Assembly (NCBI RefSeq): GCF_014931605.1
Contig: NZ_CP053382.1
Coordinates: forward strand, 3,472,001-3,536,000
DNA length: 64,000 nucleotides
Direction: 5' to 3'
Source of the DNA: Halomonas sp. MCCC 1A13316
Lineage (GTDB): Bacteria > Pseudomonadota > Gammaproteobacteria > Pseudomonadales > Halomonadaceae
Part shown: positions 50,204 to 58,010 of the stretch, in pieces
How the letters are laid out: each line of letters starts with the position of its first letter
Position numbering within the stretch: position 1 is the first letter of the stretch
Notes under the pieces: model-generated
Told to the model about the DNA's origin: nothing
Databases searched by the model: none
Seen by the model: the letters and a program-made list of their open reading frames with translations, nothing else
Program-made: the position numbers and the translations under genes

Positions 50204-51745
50204 ATGACCCGCAAGCAACCCAATATCCTGTTCCTGATGGCCGACCAGATGAAGGCATCGGCGCTGCCCATCTATGGCCATCCGCTGGTCAAGACACCCA
50301 ACCTGTCGCGACTGGCTGCCGAGGGCGTGGTATTCGACTCGGCCTACTGCAACAGTCCGCTGTGCGCGCCGTCACGCTTTACATTAATGGCCGGCCAGTT
50401 GCCTTCACGCATCGGCGGTTATGACAATGCCGCCGAGTTCGCCGCCGACATTCCGACCTTTGCCCACTACTTGCGCGATGCCGGCTACGCCACCGCGCTG
50501 TCGGGCAAGATGCACTTCTGCGGCCCGGATCAGCTCCACGGCTTCGAGGAGCGCCTGACCACCGACATCTACCCGGCCGACTACGGCTGGTTCGTCGACT
50601 GGGAGAACTTCGACGAGCGGCCGAGCTATTACCACAACATGTCATCGGTGATTCAGGCCGGCCCCTGCGTGCGCTCCAACCAGCTCGATTTCGATGACGA
50701 GGTCACCTTCCGCGCCAAGCGTTTCCTCTACGACTATGCTCGCAACAATCCGGCGCACAACGGCGAGCGGCGTCCCTTCTGCCTGACCGTATCGCTGACC
50801 CATCCGCACGACCCCTACACCATTCCGCAGGAGTACTGGGACCGCTACGACCATGATGCCATCGACATGCCGCGCGTCCCCTACTCGCGCGTACTGATGG
50901 ATCCGCATTCCCAACGCCTGCGTCATGTCTATCAGCTCGACGAGGACTCCATTACAGACGAGCAGATCCGTAACGCGCGCCACGCCTACTACGGCGCGCT
51001 CAGCTACGTCGACGACCAGATCGGCGCCGTGCTGAAGACCCTGAAGGAGACCGGCCTCGACGAGGACACCATCATCGTATTCTCCGGCGACCACGGCGAC
51101 ATGCTCGGCGAGCGCGGCCTCTGGTACAAGATGAGCTGGTTCGAGGATTCGGCCCGCGTCCCGATGATCGTCCATGCCCCCGAGCGCTTTACCCCGGGCC
51201 GCGTGCGCGAGTCGGTGTCGACCATGGATCTGTTGCCGACCTTTGCCGAACTTGCCCATCACGGCGAGGCACCGGAATACGCCGTGCCCATCGACGGTCG
51301 CAGCCTGCTGCCACATCTGACCGGCAATGGCGGACACGACGAGGTGATCGGCGAGTATCTCGGCGAAGGTGCCATCGCACCGCTGCTGATGATCCGCCGC
51401 GGACGCTACAAGTTCGTCTATACGGCTCCCGATCCCGACCAGCTGTACAACCTCGAGGCCGACCCGCTGGAACTCAACAACCTGGCCGAGGACCCCGCGC
51501 ACCTGGACCTGTGCAAGCAGTTCCGCAATGAGGTCGCTAGCCGCTGGGACTATAAGCGGGTTCACGGCGAGGTGATCGCCAGCCAGCAACGCCGCAAACT
51601 TGTTTCGCGGGCACTCAAGCAGGGCAAGGTCACGCCTTGGGATCACCAGCCGATGTTCGATGCCAGGACCCAGTACATGCGCAACAACATCGACTTGGAC
51701 GATCTTGAGCGGCGCTCGCGCTTCCCCGTGGCCTCAATCGAATAG
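50204..51745 (+). CDS. betC: Choline-sulfatase
   Basis: 513 residues of the type I sulfatase family. It hydrolyses choline-O-sulfate to choline and sulfate, feeding betaine synthesis. The formylglycine motif CAPSR is in NSPLCAPSRFTLMAGQ, with the cysteine near residue 54. The metal site DQMKASALP lies near 14 and SGDHGDMLGERGLWYKMSWFEDSARVPMIV near 295-325. The C-terminal choline-sulfatase extension (LKQGKVTPWDHQPMFDA near 470) supports this substrate rather than a general arylsulfatase. It is divergent from the LysR gene; the following DNA holds a broken BCCT gene. Confidence 0.92.
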   Translation: MTRKQPNILFLMADQMKASALPIYGHPLVKTPNLSRLAAEGVVFDSAYCNSPLCAPSRFTLMAGQLPSRIGGYDNAAEFAADIPTFAHYLRDAGYATALSGKMHFCGPDQLHGFEERLTTDIYPADYGWFVDWENFDERPSYYHNMSSVIQAGPCVRSNQLDFDDEVTFRAKRFLYDYARNNPAHNGERRPFCLTVSLTHPHDPYTIPQEYWDRYDHDAIDMPRVPYSRVLMDPHSQRLRHVYQLDEDSITDEQIRNARHAYYGALSYVDDQIGAVLKTLKETGLDEDTIIVFSGDHGDMLGERGLWYKMSWFEDSARVPMIVHAPERFTPGRVRESVSTMDLLPTFAELAHHGEAPEYAVPIDGRSLLPHLTGNGGHDEVIGEYLGEGAIAPLLMIRRGRYKFVYTAPDPDQLYNLEADPLELNNLAEDPAHLDLCKQFRNEVASRWDYKRVHGEVIASQQRRKLVSRALKQGKVTPWDHQPMFDARTQYMRNNIDLDDLERRSRFPVASIE

Positions 51746-51747
51746 CC

Positions 51748-51815
51748 AGGAGGAATAGTACGGCATGCACAACTGCTACAGTCGTAGCAAGGAAAACAGC
51801 AGCGAAGGCTTATGA
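51748..51815 (+). other. Orphan ribosome site with 16-codon frame after betC
   Basis: AGGAGGAA at 51748-51755, 3 bases after the betC stop, precedes ATG 51765. The frame reads MHNCYSRSKENSSEGL and stops at 51815. A strong ribosome site before so short a frame, followed by an AT-rich stretch, suggests the start of a lost downstream gene. Confidence 0.4.
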
Positions 51816-51860
51816 AAAAAACGTTTAAAATAAAATGATATAAAAAGCAGAGTTCAGCTG

Positions 51861-51956
51861 CTGTTTCCTGAGAGGGCGGGAAGCCTGTTCCAGTCCATTG
51901 TCAGCTTCTCAACCGGGACGCTGGAATGGTATTCAAGATCTTCGTGGATTTTCTGA
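51861..51956 (+). pseudogene. Remnant of a BCCT transporter gene
   Basis: The frame from 51861 reads LFPERAGSLFQSIVSFSTGTL, then diverges and stops at 51954-51956. The BCCT carrier at 46919-48559 has LFPERAGSIFQSIVGFATGTL at residues 59-79: 18 of 21 identical, with similar DNA. No start, no transmembrane remainder and no downstream BCCT sequence are present. It lies in the 310-base gap after betC, where a BCCT gene would be expected in a choline-sulfate operon. The rest of the gap is AT-rich and featureless. Confidence 0.75.
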
Positions 51957-52055
51957 ACCCATTGAGCTGGACTCCAGGGAGTGGTCCGCACCGTTCGGAT
52001 AGCCCAAACTGTCAGCATGATCAGACGGCTCATTGAGAGCCGAAGGGGGCAAAAC

Positions 52056-52322
52056 ATGGCAGGCGGCTGGTCACGAGACGGAGCGGTACAAGAACAGATC
52101 GACAGTACCGTCGAGGATGCGTTGCAGCGAGCGCGCAGCGAACTGCCCCGGGGCGAGAGCCTGACGCACTGCGAGGAGTGCGATGAACCGATTCCCCAGG
52201 CGCGTCGAGAGGCCATGCCCGGCGTGCGCCTGTGCATCGCCTGCCAGAGCGAGCGCGACAAGCAGCGCACCGCCTACAGTGGCTACAACCGGCGTGGCAG
52301 CAAGGACAGCCAGCTGCGCTGA
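52056..52322 (+). CDS. DksA/TraR-family zinc-finger protein (YbiI type)
   Basis: 88 residues. The C4 zinc finger is CEECDEPIPQARREAMPGVRLCIACQ (residues 38-64), the TraR/DksA type. It lacks the long coiled coil of true DksA, as in YbiI. Role unknown; possibly RNA polymerase binding. The ATG at 52056 follows GAAGGGGGC. A terminator hairpin follows. Confidence 0.87.
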   Translation: MAGGWSRDGAVQEQIDSTVEDALQRARSELPRGESLTHCEECDEPIPQARREAMPGVRLCIACQSERDKQRTAYSGYNRRGSKDSQLR

Positions 52323-52397
52323 GCATCGCCTGCCAGAGTTTATTAGCCTCCTTAGCATTTTCACCTCTGGGACAGCTCGATATCATAGTGACTCGAC

Positions 52398-52424
52398 AAG
52401 CCCCGACATCAGCGGGGCTTCTTC
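52398..52424 (+). terminator. Terminator after the DksA-like gene
   Basis: AAGCCCCG, loop ACATCAG, CGGGGCTT then CTTC. It ends 18 bases before the EamA start. Confidence 0.75.
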
Positions 52425-52441
52425 ATGCTCATGAGGCCGCC

Positions 52442-53341
52442 ATGCCGTTGCTCTATTTCTTGCCCCCGCTGGGGGCCGTGCTGATCTGGTCGGGCAACAT
52501 GACCATCAACCAGCTCACCGTGGGAACGATCGCCCCCAGCAGCATCGCCTTCTTGCGCTGGGTGCTGGCATTGGCCGTGCTGACCCCCTTCGTGTTGCCG
52601 GCCGCCTGGCACCACCGCAAGACGTTACGCCGCGAATGGCCCAAGCTGGCCGTACTGGGGCTGCTCGGCATGGGGCTCTGGCAAGGGCTTGCCTACGTGG
52701 CCGCCGAGACCACCACGGCCACCAACATGGGCATACTGGCGGCTATGGTGCCACTGCTGACGGTCCTGCTCAGCGCCTTGATCCTGCGTGAGGCGCCCAG
52801 CCGCGGCGGCACCTTGGGGGGACTGATTGCGCTGTTCGGAGTACTGGTGCTGCTGGGACGGGGCGACCCGCTGGCGCTGCTGGATCTTCAGGTGGCCCTT
52901 GGCGATCTGCTTATGGTGGTGGCCGCCACCTGCTATGCGCTCTATGGCGTGATGCTCAAGCGCTGGCCGCTGGCCCTGCCGCCCTGGGTGGTGCTCTATG
53001 CCCAAGTGGTATTCGCCGTGCTGTTCCTGCTGCCACCCTATCTGATGGGGCCCATGACACCGGTCGACGGCCAGAACGTGTGGCTGATCCTCTACGCTGG
53101 TATCCCCGCCTCGATCGTGACGACTTTCCTGTGGATGCGAGCGATCCGCCAGATCGGCGCCAGCCAGGCCAGTATCTTCATCAACCTGATGCCGTTGTTC
53201 AGCGCCCTGATCGCCATGCTCTTCCTAAGCGAGCGCATTGCCCTGTTCCATCTGGTCGGCGGCCTGCTGGTGCTCGCCGGCGTGATCATGGCCCAGACAC
53301 TGACCCAACCGCTGCTACGCAAGACGCCGAGCCCGTCATGA
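52442..53341 (+). CDS. EamA/DMT family transporter
   Basis: 299 residues, ten helices in two EamA repeats (LPPLGAVLIWSGNMTINQLTVG at the start; YAGIPASIVTTFLWMRAIRQIGASQASIFINLMPLFSALIAMLFLSE near 215-262). Probable exporter of small metabolites; substrate unknown. GAGG lies 8 bases before the ATG at 52442. The stop overlaps the ChaC start by 4 bases (ATGA), so the two are translationally coupled. Confidence 0.85.
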   Translation: MPLLYFLPPLGAVLIWSGNMTINQLTVGTIAPSSIAFLRWVLALAVLTPFVLPAAWHHRKTLRREWPKLAVLGLLGMGLWQGLAYVAAETTTATNMGILAAMVPLLTVLLSALILREAPSRGGTLGGLIALFGVLVLLGRGDPLALLDLQVALGDLLMVVAATCYALYGVMLKRWPLALPPWVVLYAQVVFAVLFLLPPYLMGPMTPVDGQNVWLILYAGIPASIVTTFLWMRAIRQIGASQASIFINLMPLFSALIAMLFLSERIALFHLVGGLLVLAGVIMAQTLTQPLLRKTPSPS

Positions 53342-53904
53342 CCCACGACACCACGCACCTCAATCGCGAACGGATCTTCTTCGATCCCGACGAGACGATC
53401 TGGCTGTTCGGCTATGGCTCGCTGATCTGGAAGGCCGAGTTTCCCTTCCACGAGCATCGCCCTGCTCATATCGAGGGCTGGGCCAGGCGTTTCTGGCAGG
53501 GCTCCCACGATCACCGCGGCACGCCGGAAGCACCGGGACGCGTGGCCACGCTGGTCGAGTCGCCCTATTCTGTCTGCCAAGGCATGGCCTACCGCATCGA
53601 TGCCGACACGCTGGGGCCGCTGGACGTGCGTGAGAAGAACGGTTATCTGCGCGAGAGAGTGATACTGCACTTCCAAGACGGCAGCCACGCCGAGGGGTTG
53701 ATCTATCTCGCGACAGAAGATAACGCCGCCTTCCTCGGCGACGCCCCGCTCGAGGAGATGGCTCGGCAGATCGCCACCGCCCATGGCCCCAGCGGCGCCA
53801 ATCGCGACTACCTGCTGAACCTCGCTGCCGCGCTGGAGAATCTCGGCGCACAGGATGAGCATGTGTCCACCTTGATGACACGGGTCAGTAGCATAAAAAA
53901 TTAA
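53338..53904 (+). CDS. chaC: Gamma-glutamylcyclotransferase, ChaC type
   Basis: 188 residues. ChaC proteins degrade glutathione to 5-oxoproline and Cys-Gly. The substrate-binding motif is WLFGYGSLIWK (residues 22-32). RFWQGSHDHRGTPEAPGRVATLV near 51 and the acidic catalytic region VREKNGYLRERV near 96 match the family. Coupled by ATGA overlap to the EamA carrier, which might therefore handle a glutathione-derived or amino acid product. Confidence 0.9.
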   Translation: MTHDTTHLNRERIFFDPDETIWLFGYGSLIWKAEFPFHEHRPAHIEGWARRFWQGSHDHRGTPEAPGRVATLVESPYSVCQGMAYRIDADTLGPLDVREKNGYLRERVILHFQDGSHAEGLIYLATEDNAAFLGDAPLEEMARQIATAHGPSGANRDYLLNLAAALENLGAQDEHVSTLMTRVSSIKN

Positions 53905-53982
53905 GTTAGGCCTTTTCCAGCCGATAACCCTTTCAGAGCACCAGACCAAAAATGGTGCCGTTCTCGTAAGGGGGAACCGGCT

Positions 53983-55188
53983 GTGAAAGAAACCCTGCTG
54001 CAAGCCGTGGAAGCGGACCTGTTCAGGCCCTGGTATCGTCTGCGCTTCAGTGCCGTGGTGGAAGCCCGCTTCATGGCCGACACCTCCGCTCGTCGCAGGC
54101 GCCATTTGCTGATCGCCGGCATCGTGGCACTGGTGATCTACGATCTTTATATCTTCAATGACTACGTCATTCGTCCAGAGTCGATGCAAACCGCTGCCTG
54201 GATTCGCTTCGGCCTGATGACCCCCTTGGCTATCTTGGCCCTCTACTGTGTACGCCTTCGCCTGCCCCCGGCCATACGTGAAGCGACGATGGCCGCTACC
54301 CTGGTCTTGGGAATGCTGTGTTCCAGCCTGATCTTCTACCTGTCCAAGTCACCCTATTCGTTTCTCGATACCTTCTCGTTCGGCCTGATTCTGGTGGTGG
54401 GCAATATTCTCTTTTCGCTGCGCTTCAGCTTCGCCCTCGTCTCATCACTTCTCTGCGGGGTTATCATGGCGGCTTTCGTGGTGCCCTACGATCACACTGA
54501 TAGTGCAGTAAAAATCAATACGCTGGTTCTCTTTGTCTCGAGTGCCGTCTTTACCTTGCTGGCCAACTTCCGCCTGGAAGCCAGCGAGCGCCAATCCTAC
54601 CTGCTGCTGCTACGCGAGCAGCTCAGGGCCAACGCTGCGCTTCATGACAACCGGGCCCTGACCAAGATTTCCATTACCGACCCGCTGACCGGCGTCGCCA
54701 ACCGACGCCACTTCGATACCATGCTGGAGCTGCGTTGGGACGAGGCACTCGCCGAGAACACCCTGCTTGGCATGCTGGTCATCGATATCGATCACTTCAA
54801 GAGTTACAACGACCATTACGGCCACCTGAAGGGAGACGCCTGCCTGCGCCAGGTCGCCCAGGAGATGCAGAACCATATCCGAAATGAGGTCGATTTGGTG
54901 GTGCGCTATGGTGGGGAGGAGTTCGTCGTGCTGCTGCCGAACGCCTCGGCCTCTTCGACGATGCGCGCCGCCCAACGCATCCGGCAGGGCATCGAGGCAC
55001 TCGCCATTCCCCGGGCAGGCCCGGGGGTGATCACCGTAAGCGTCGGCGCGGCCGCCCTGAGACCACATAAATCGATGGAGTCCGCGACGTTGCTCTCGAT
55101 TGCCGACGCGGCACTCTTCCAGGCCAAACGTGCGGGGCGAAACCGCAGCGTGCTGGCACCGCTGCAGGATGGGCCGCTACCCGCATGA
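53983..55188 (+). CDS. Membrane-bound diguanylate cyclase
   Basis: 401 residues. About six hydrophobic helices (residues 40-200) precede a GGDEF domain that makes cyclic di-GMP from GTP. Catalytic motifs are DPLTGVANRRHFD near 228, IDIDHFKSYNDHYGHLKGDACL near 260 and the active loop RYGGEEF near 305. The usual inhibitory RxxD before it reads NEVD, so product inhibition at that site is probably lost. The start is GTG at 53983 with AAGGGGGAA upstream. The signal sensed by the membrane part is unknown. Confidence 0.9.
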   Translation: MKETLLQAVEADLFRPWYRLRFSAVVEARFMADTSARRRRHLLIAGIVALVIYDLYIFNDYVIRPESMQTAAWIRFGLMTPLAILALYCVRLRLPPAIREATMAATLVLGMLCSSLIFYLSKSPYSFLDTFSFGLILVVGNILFSLRFSFALVSSLLCGVIMAAFVVPYDHTDSAVKINTLVLFVSSAVFTLLANFRLEASERQSYLLLLREQLRANAALHDNRALTKISITDPLTGVANRRHFDTMLELRWDEALAENTLLGMLVIDIDHFKSYNDHYGHLKGDACLRQVAQEMQNHIRNEVDLVVRYGGEEFVVLLPNASASSTMRAAQRIRQGIEALAIPRAGPGVITVSVGAAALRPHKSMESATLLSIADAALFQAKRAGRNRSVLAPLQDGPLPA

Positions 55189-55246
55189 AACGCCGAGGCC
55201 TGGTACGGCCCAGCCGGCTAGGAAGAGTCGACACCCAGGCACAGCG

Positions 55247-56014
55247 CTATAGCACGTACATGCGCAGCGGCATCCAGATGCCCATGCCGACCATGATCAG
55301 GTTCTCGGTCAACGAGACGAAGCCCAACGGTACTTGGCTGTCACCGCCGACGCAGGCGCACTTGAGTTCGCGCTTGTCGATATAAACTGCCTTGAACACC
55401 GAGACGGCGCCCACCGTACCGATGAACAGCGCCACGGGTGCGGCCAGCCAGACCAGGGCACCGCCCAGCATCAGGATCCCCGCCAGCGTCTCGGCATAGG
55501 GATAGACATAGCCATAGCGCACCTGGCGCTGAGCCAGCAGATCGTAGTTGAGGAACATGGTGCTGAAGCTCTCCACGTCCTTGAGCTTCTGCAGCCCCAG
55601 CAAGGCCATGGCGATGGCCACGAAGTACTCCGGCATCCTCGCGCTCATCAGCGAGCCGGTCGCGGTCCAGCTTACGGCAAGCCCCATCAGCAGCGCCGTG
55701 GCAAACAGCGCGATCACCGGCTGGTAGGTGGTCTCATCCTCTCCCGGCGAGTCCAGGCCAAAATGCTCTCGCAGCTCGTCATAACCGCCGATGCGCTGGC
55801 CGTCGATGAAGGCCTGAGGTGTCGTATCGACGTCATGCTTCTCCTTGAATTCCTCCGCCTCCTCGCGCGTGGTCAGGTGGTGATCCTCGACTTCGAACCC
55901 CTGGCGCTCCAGCAGGTCCTTGCTCTTCAGGCCGAAGGGGCACAGGTGCTCTTCCATGACCATGCGATAGAGCTGGGCCTGCTTGTCCCGTCCTGCCGTC
56001 TGTCCATGAGCCAT
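55247..56014 (-). CDS. Glutaredoxin-like domain fused to MauE/DoxX-type membrane domain
   Basis: 255 residues. Residues 12-85 form a glutaredoxin fold with active site CPFGLKS in place of CPYC, so one thiol only, and TTPQAFIDGQRIGGYDEL near 62. Residues 95-255 form four helices of the MauE/DoxX type (YPYAETLAGILMLGGALVWL near 170), with a further cysteine pair in KCACVGG near 220. The fusion suggests shuttling of reducing power at the membrane. The ATG at 56014 has AGGAG upstream. The gene stands alone; its target is unknown. Confidence 0.83.
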   Translation of the reverse strand: MAHGQTAGRDKQAQLYRMVMEEHLCPFGLKSKDLLERQGFEVEDHHLTTREEAEEFKEKHDVDTTPQAFIDGQRIGGYDELREHFGLDSPGEDETTYQPVIALFATALLMGLAVSWTATGSLMSARMPEYFVAIAMALLGLQKLKDVESFSTMFLNYDLLAQRQVRYGYVYPYAETLAGILMLGGALVWLAAPVALFIGTVGAVSVFKAVYIDKRELKCACVGGDSQVPLGFVSLTENLIMVGMGIWMPLRMYVL

Positions 56015-56067
56015 GACATCTCTCCTTGGGTCATGCATTCACCCCAAGGGTAGTCAATCGGCCTCTA

Positions 56068-56913
56068 TCAGCGAATTCCCGCCCTGAGGAACGATTGCAC
56101 GAACTGGCGCTGGAACAGCAGGAAGGCGACCAGCAGCGGCGCGATGCTGAGCAGCGTGGCGGCACTGACGGTGGCCCAGTTGACGCCGGTTTCCGGCGCC
56201 GAGAAGATGCCCAGCCCCACGGTAAGCGGGCGGCTCTCCACCGAGTTGGTCACCACCAGCGGCCACAGGAAGTTATTCCAGTGGTGGCTGATCGAGACCA
56301 GGCCGTAGGCCAGGTAGGTGGGCTTGGCCAAGGGCACGTAGACCTTGAGCAGGATCGCCATCCAGCCCAAGCCCTCCACTCTGGCGGCCTCCTCCAGTTC
56401 ACGCGGAATGGTCTTGAAGGTCTGTCGCAACAGGAAGATGCCGAAGGCGCTGGCGACGTACGGCAGCCCGATGCCGGTGATGGTGTCGACCAGCCCCAGG
56501 CCACTGGCGATGCGGTAGTTCTCGACGATCAGCACCTCGGGAAAGACGAACAGCTGGATCAGCACCAGCATGAACAGGAAATCCCTGCCGGGAATAGGGA
56601 AGCGGGCAAAGGCGAACCCCGCCAGGGTGCAGACCACGAACTGCGCCAGCACCACGCCGGTGACCAGCAGGAAGGTGTTGAGGTAATAGCGAGCAAACGG
56701 CGCCTGGGCCCAGGCGTCGGCGAAGTTCTCCAGCGTCAGCGGGGCGAGCAGGTCGAAGCGCACCATGTAGGCCGATGGATGAAAGGCGGCCCAGATCGCG
56801 TAAAGCAGTGGAAAGATCCAGACGATAGCCAGCAGCCAGGCAGCGACCGTCTCGAGGCTCGGCACCCGGATCACGAATCGCTTGACGGCAGCGAGAGTGC
56901 TGGCCTGGTTCAT
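56068..56913 (-). CDS. ABC sugar/glycerol-phosphate permease (MalG/UgpE type)
   Basis: 281 residues with six helices. The permease coupling loop (EAA motif) is PRELEEAARVEGLGWMAILLKVYVPLAKPTY near residues 172-202. It is the fourth gene of an ATPase-receptor-permease-permease operon and starts 28 bases after the first permease. Member of the carbohydrate uptake CUT1 group; the substrate is decided by the receptor. Confidence 0.89.
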   Translation of the reverse strand: MNQASTLAAVKRFVIRVPSLETVAAWLLAIVWIFPLLYAIWAAFHPSAYMVRFDLLAPLTLENFADAWAQAPFARYYLNTFLLVTGVVLAQFVVCTLAGFAFARFPIPGRDFLFMLVLIQLFVFPEVLIVENYRIASGLGLVDTITGIGLPYVASAFGIFLLRQTFKTIPRELEEAARVEGLGWMAILLKVYVPLAKPTYLAYGLVSISHHWNNFLWPLVVTNSVESRPLTVGLGIFSAPETGVNWATVSAATLLSIAPLLVAFLLFQRQFVQSFLRAGIR

Positions 56914-56941
56914 GGCCTTGAGTCCTTCATTGCTCGTGTCT

Positions 56942-57829
56942 TCATTGATAGTGCGTCCTGCGGTCGAGCACGGTGAACTTGAGCGTGGCCACCACTGCCA
57001 GCACCAGCAGGATCACCACCGTGATGGTGGCAGCGTAGGTGCGGTCGAAGAACGAGAAGGCGTTCTCGTAGACGTAGTAGAGCAGCAGGTTGGTGGCGTT
57101 GTTGGGCCCGCCCTTGGTCAGGATGAAAAGATGGTCGACCACCCGCACGGCATTGATCAGCGCATTGATCAGCACGAACAGCGTGGTCGGCATCAGCAGC
57201 GGGAAGGTCACCCGCCAGAAGAAGCTCCAGCGACTGGTGCCCTCCAGGTCCGAGGCCTCCTTCAGTTCCGGCGGGATGCTCTGCAGCGCCGCCAGGTAGA
57301 AGATCATGAAGAAGCCGGCCTCCTTCCAAACGGTCATCACGATCACCGAAGTCAGCGCCATGCCGGGGTCGCCAAGCCAATTGACGCCGGAGAGCCCCAG
57401 CGCGCCGAGCAGCTTGTTGAACAGGCCGATCTGCGGCGCGTAGAAGAACATCCAGATGTTGGCCGCGGCGATCATCGGCAGGATGGTCGGCGTGAAGTAG
57501 GCCATGCGCACGAAGCCGCGCCCCGGCAGGCGGGCGTTGACGAACAGCGCCATGCCCAGCGCCAGGGCAATGGAGGTAGGGATGGTGCCCAGGGCGTAAA
57601 TCAGGTTGTTGCGCGCCACCTTCCAGAAGGTGACGTCCTCGACCAGCATGGCGTAGTTCTCCAGCCCGACGAACTCCGGCGGCGCACCGCGAAAGCCGGG
57701 CAGGAAGAAACTGTTGATCAGCGTGGCCACGGTGGGCAGATAGGCGAAGGTGCCGAGCAGCACCGCCGCCGGCAGCAGCAATAGCGCGCCGTAGATCTGC
57801 ATGCGTCGGTCGGCGTTTTGAATCACCAT
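56942..57829 (-). CDS. ABC sugar/glycerol-phosphate permease (MalF/UgpA type)
   Basis: 295 residues with six helices. The EAA coupling loop is PPELKEASDLEGTSRWSFFWRVTFPLLMPTTLF near residues 184-216, and VGLENYAMLVED near 50 is the usual periplasmic opening. AGGA lies before the ATG at 57829. It is separated from the receptor gene by a 181-base gap that contains repeat copy C. Confidence 0.89.
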   Translation of the reverse strand: MVIQNADRRMQIYGALLLLPAAVLLGTFAYLPTVATLINSFFLPGFRGAPPEFVGLENYAMLVEDVTFWKVARNNLIYALGTIPTSIALALGMALFVNARLPGRGFVRMAYFTPTILPMIAAANIWMFFYAPQIGLFNKLLGALGLSGVNWLGDPGMALTSVIVMTVWKEAGFFMIFYLAALQSIPPELKEASDLEGTSRWSFFWRVTFPLLMPTTLFVLINALINAVRVVDHLFILTKGGPNNATNLLLYYVYENAFSFFDRTYAATITVVILLVLAVVATLKFTVLDRRTHYQ

Positions 57830-57855
57830 GGCATGTCCTGTCTGGAGCTACCCGG

Positions 57856-57957
57856 GGCAAGGGCCCGGAGTGCCGTACCATCGATGAGGCGCTGTGAATC
57901 CTTCCCTGGACGCTACATTCGACTTCCCTGTCGAATGACCTCCTCTTCGGCCTTACC
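57856..57957 (+). repeat. Structured intergenic repeat, copy C
   Basis: Outer arms GGCAAGGGCC and GGCCTTACC (one mismatch and one bulge) enclose TCC/GGA and the stem CATTCGAC/GTCGAATG. Compared with copies A and B, the paired positions change together. It sits inside the ABC operon between the receptor and permease genes. Confidence 0.75.
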
Positions 57958-58010
57958 ACCGACTCCCTGCCTGCGTCGGTTCGAATTCTCGACGTTACGT
58001 CTTTCGAGCC

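Noticed and set aside
51957..52055. Transposase remnant as the cause of the BCCT gene loss
   Set aside because: Translations of the stretch after the BCCT fragment match no transposase motif that I can recognise.
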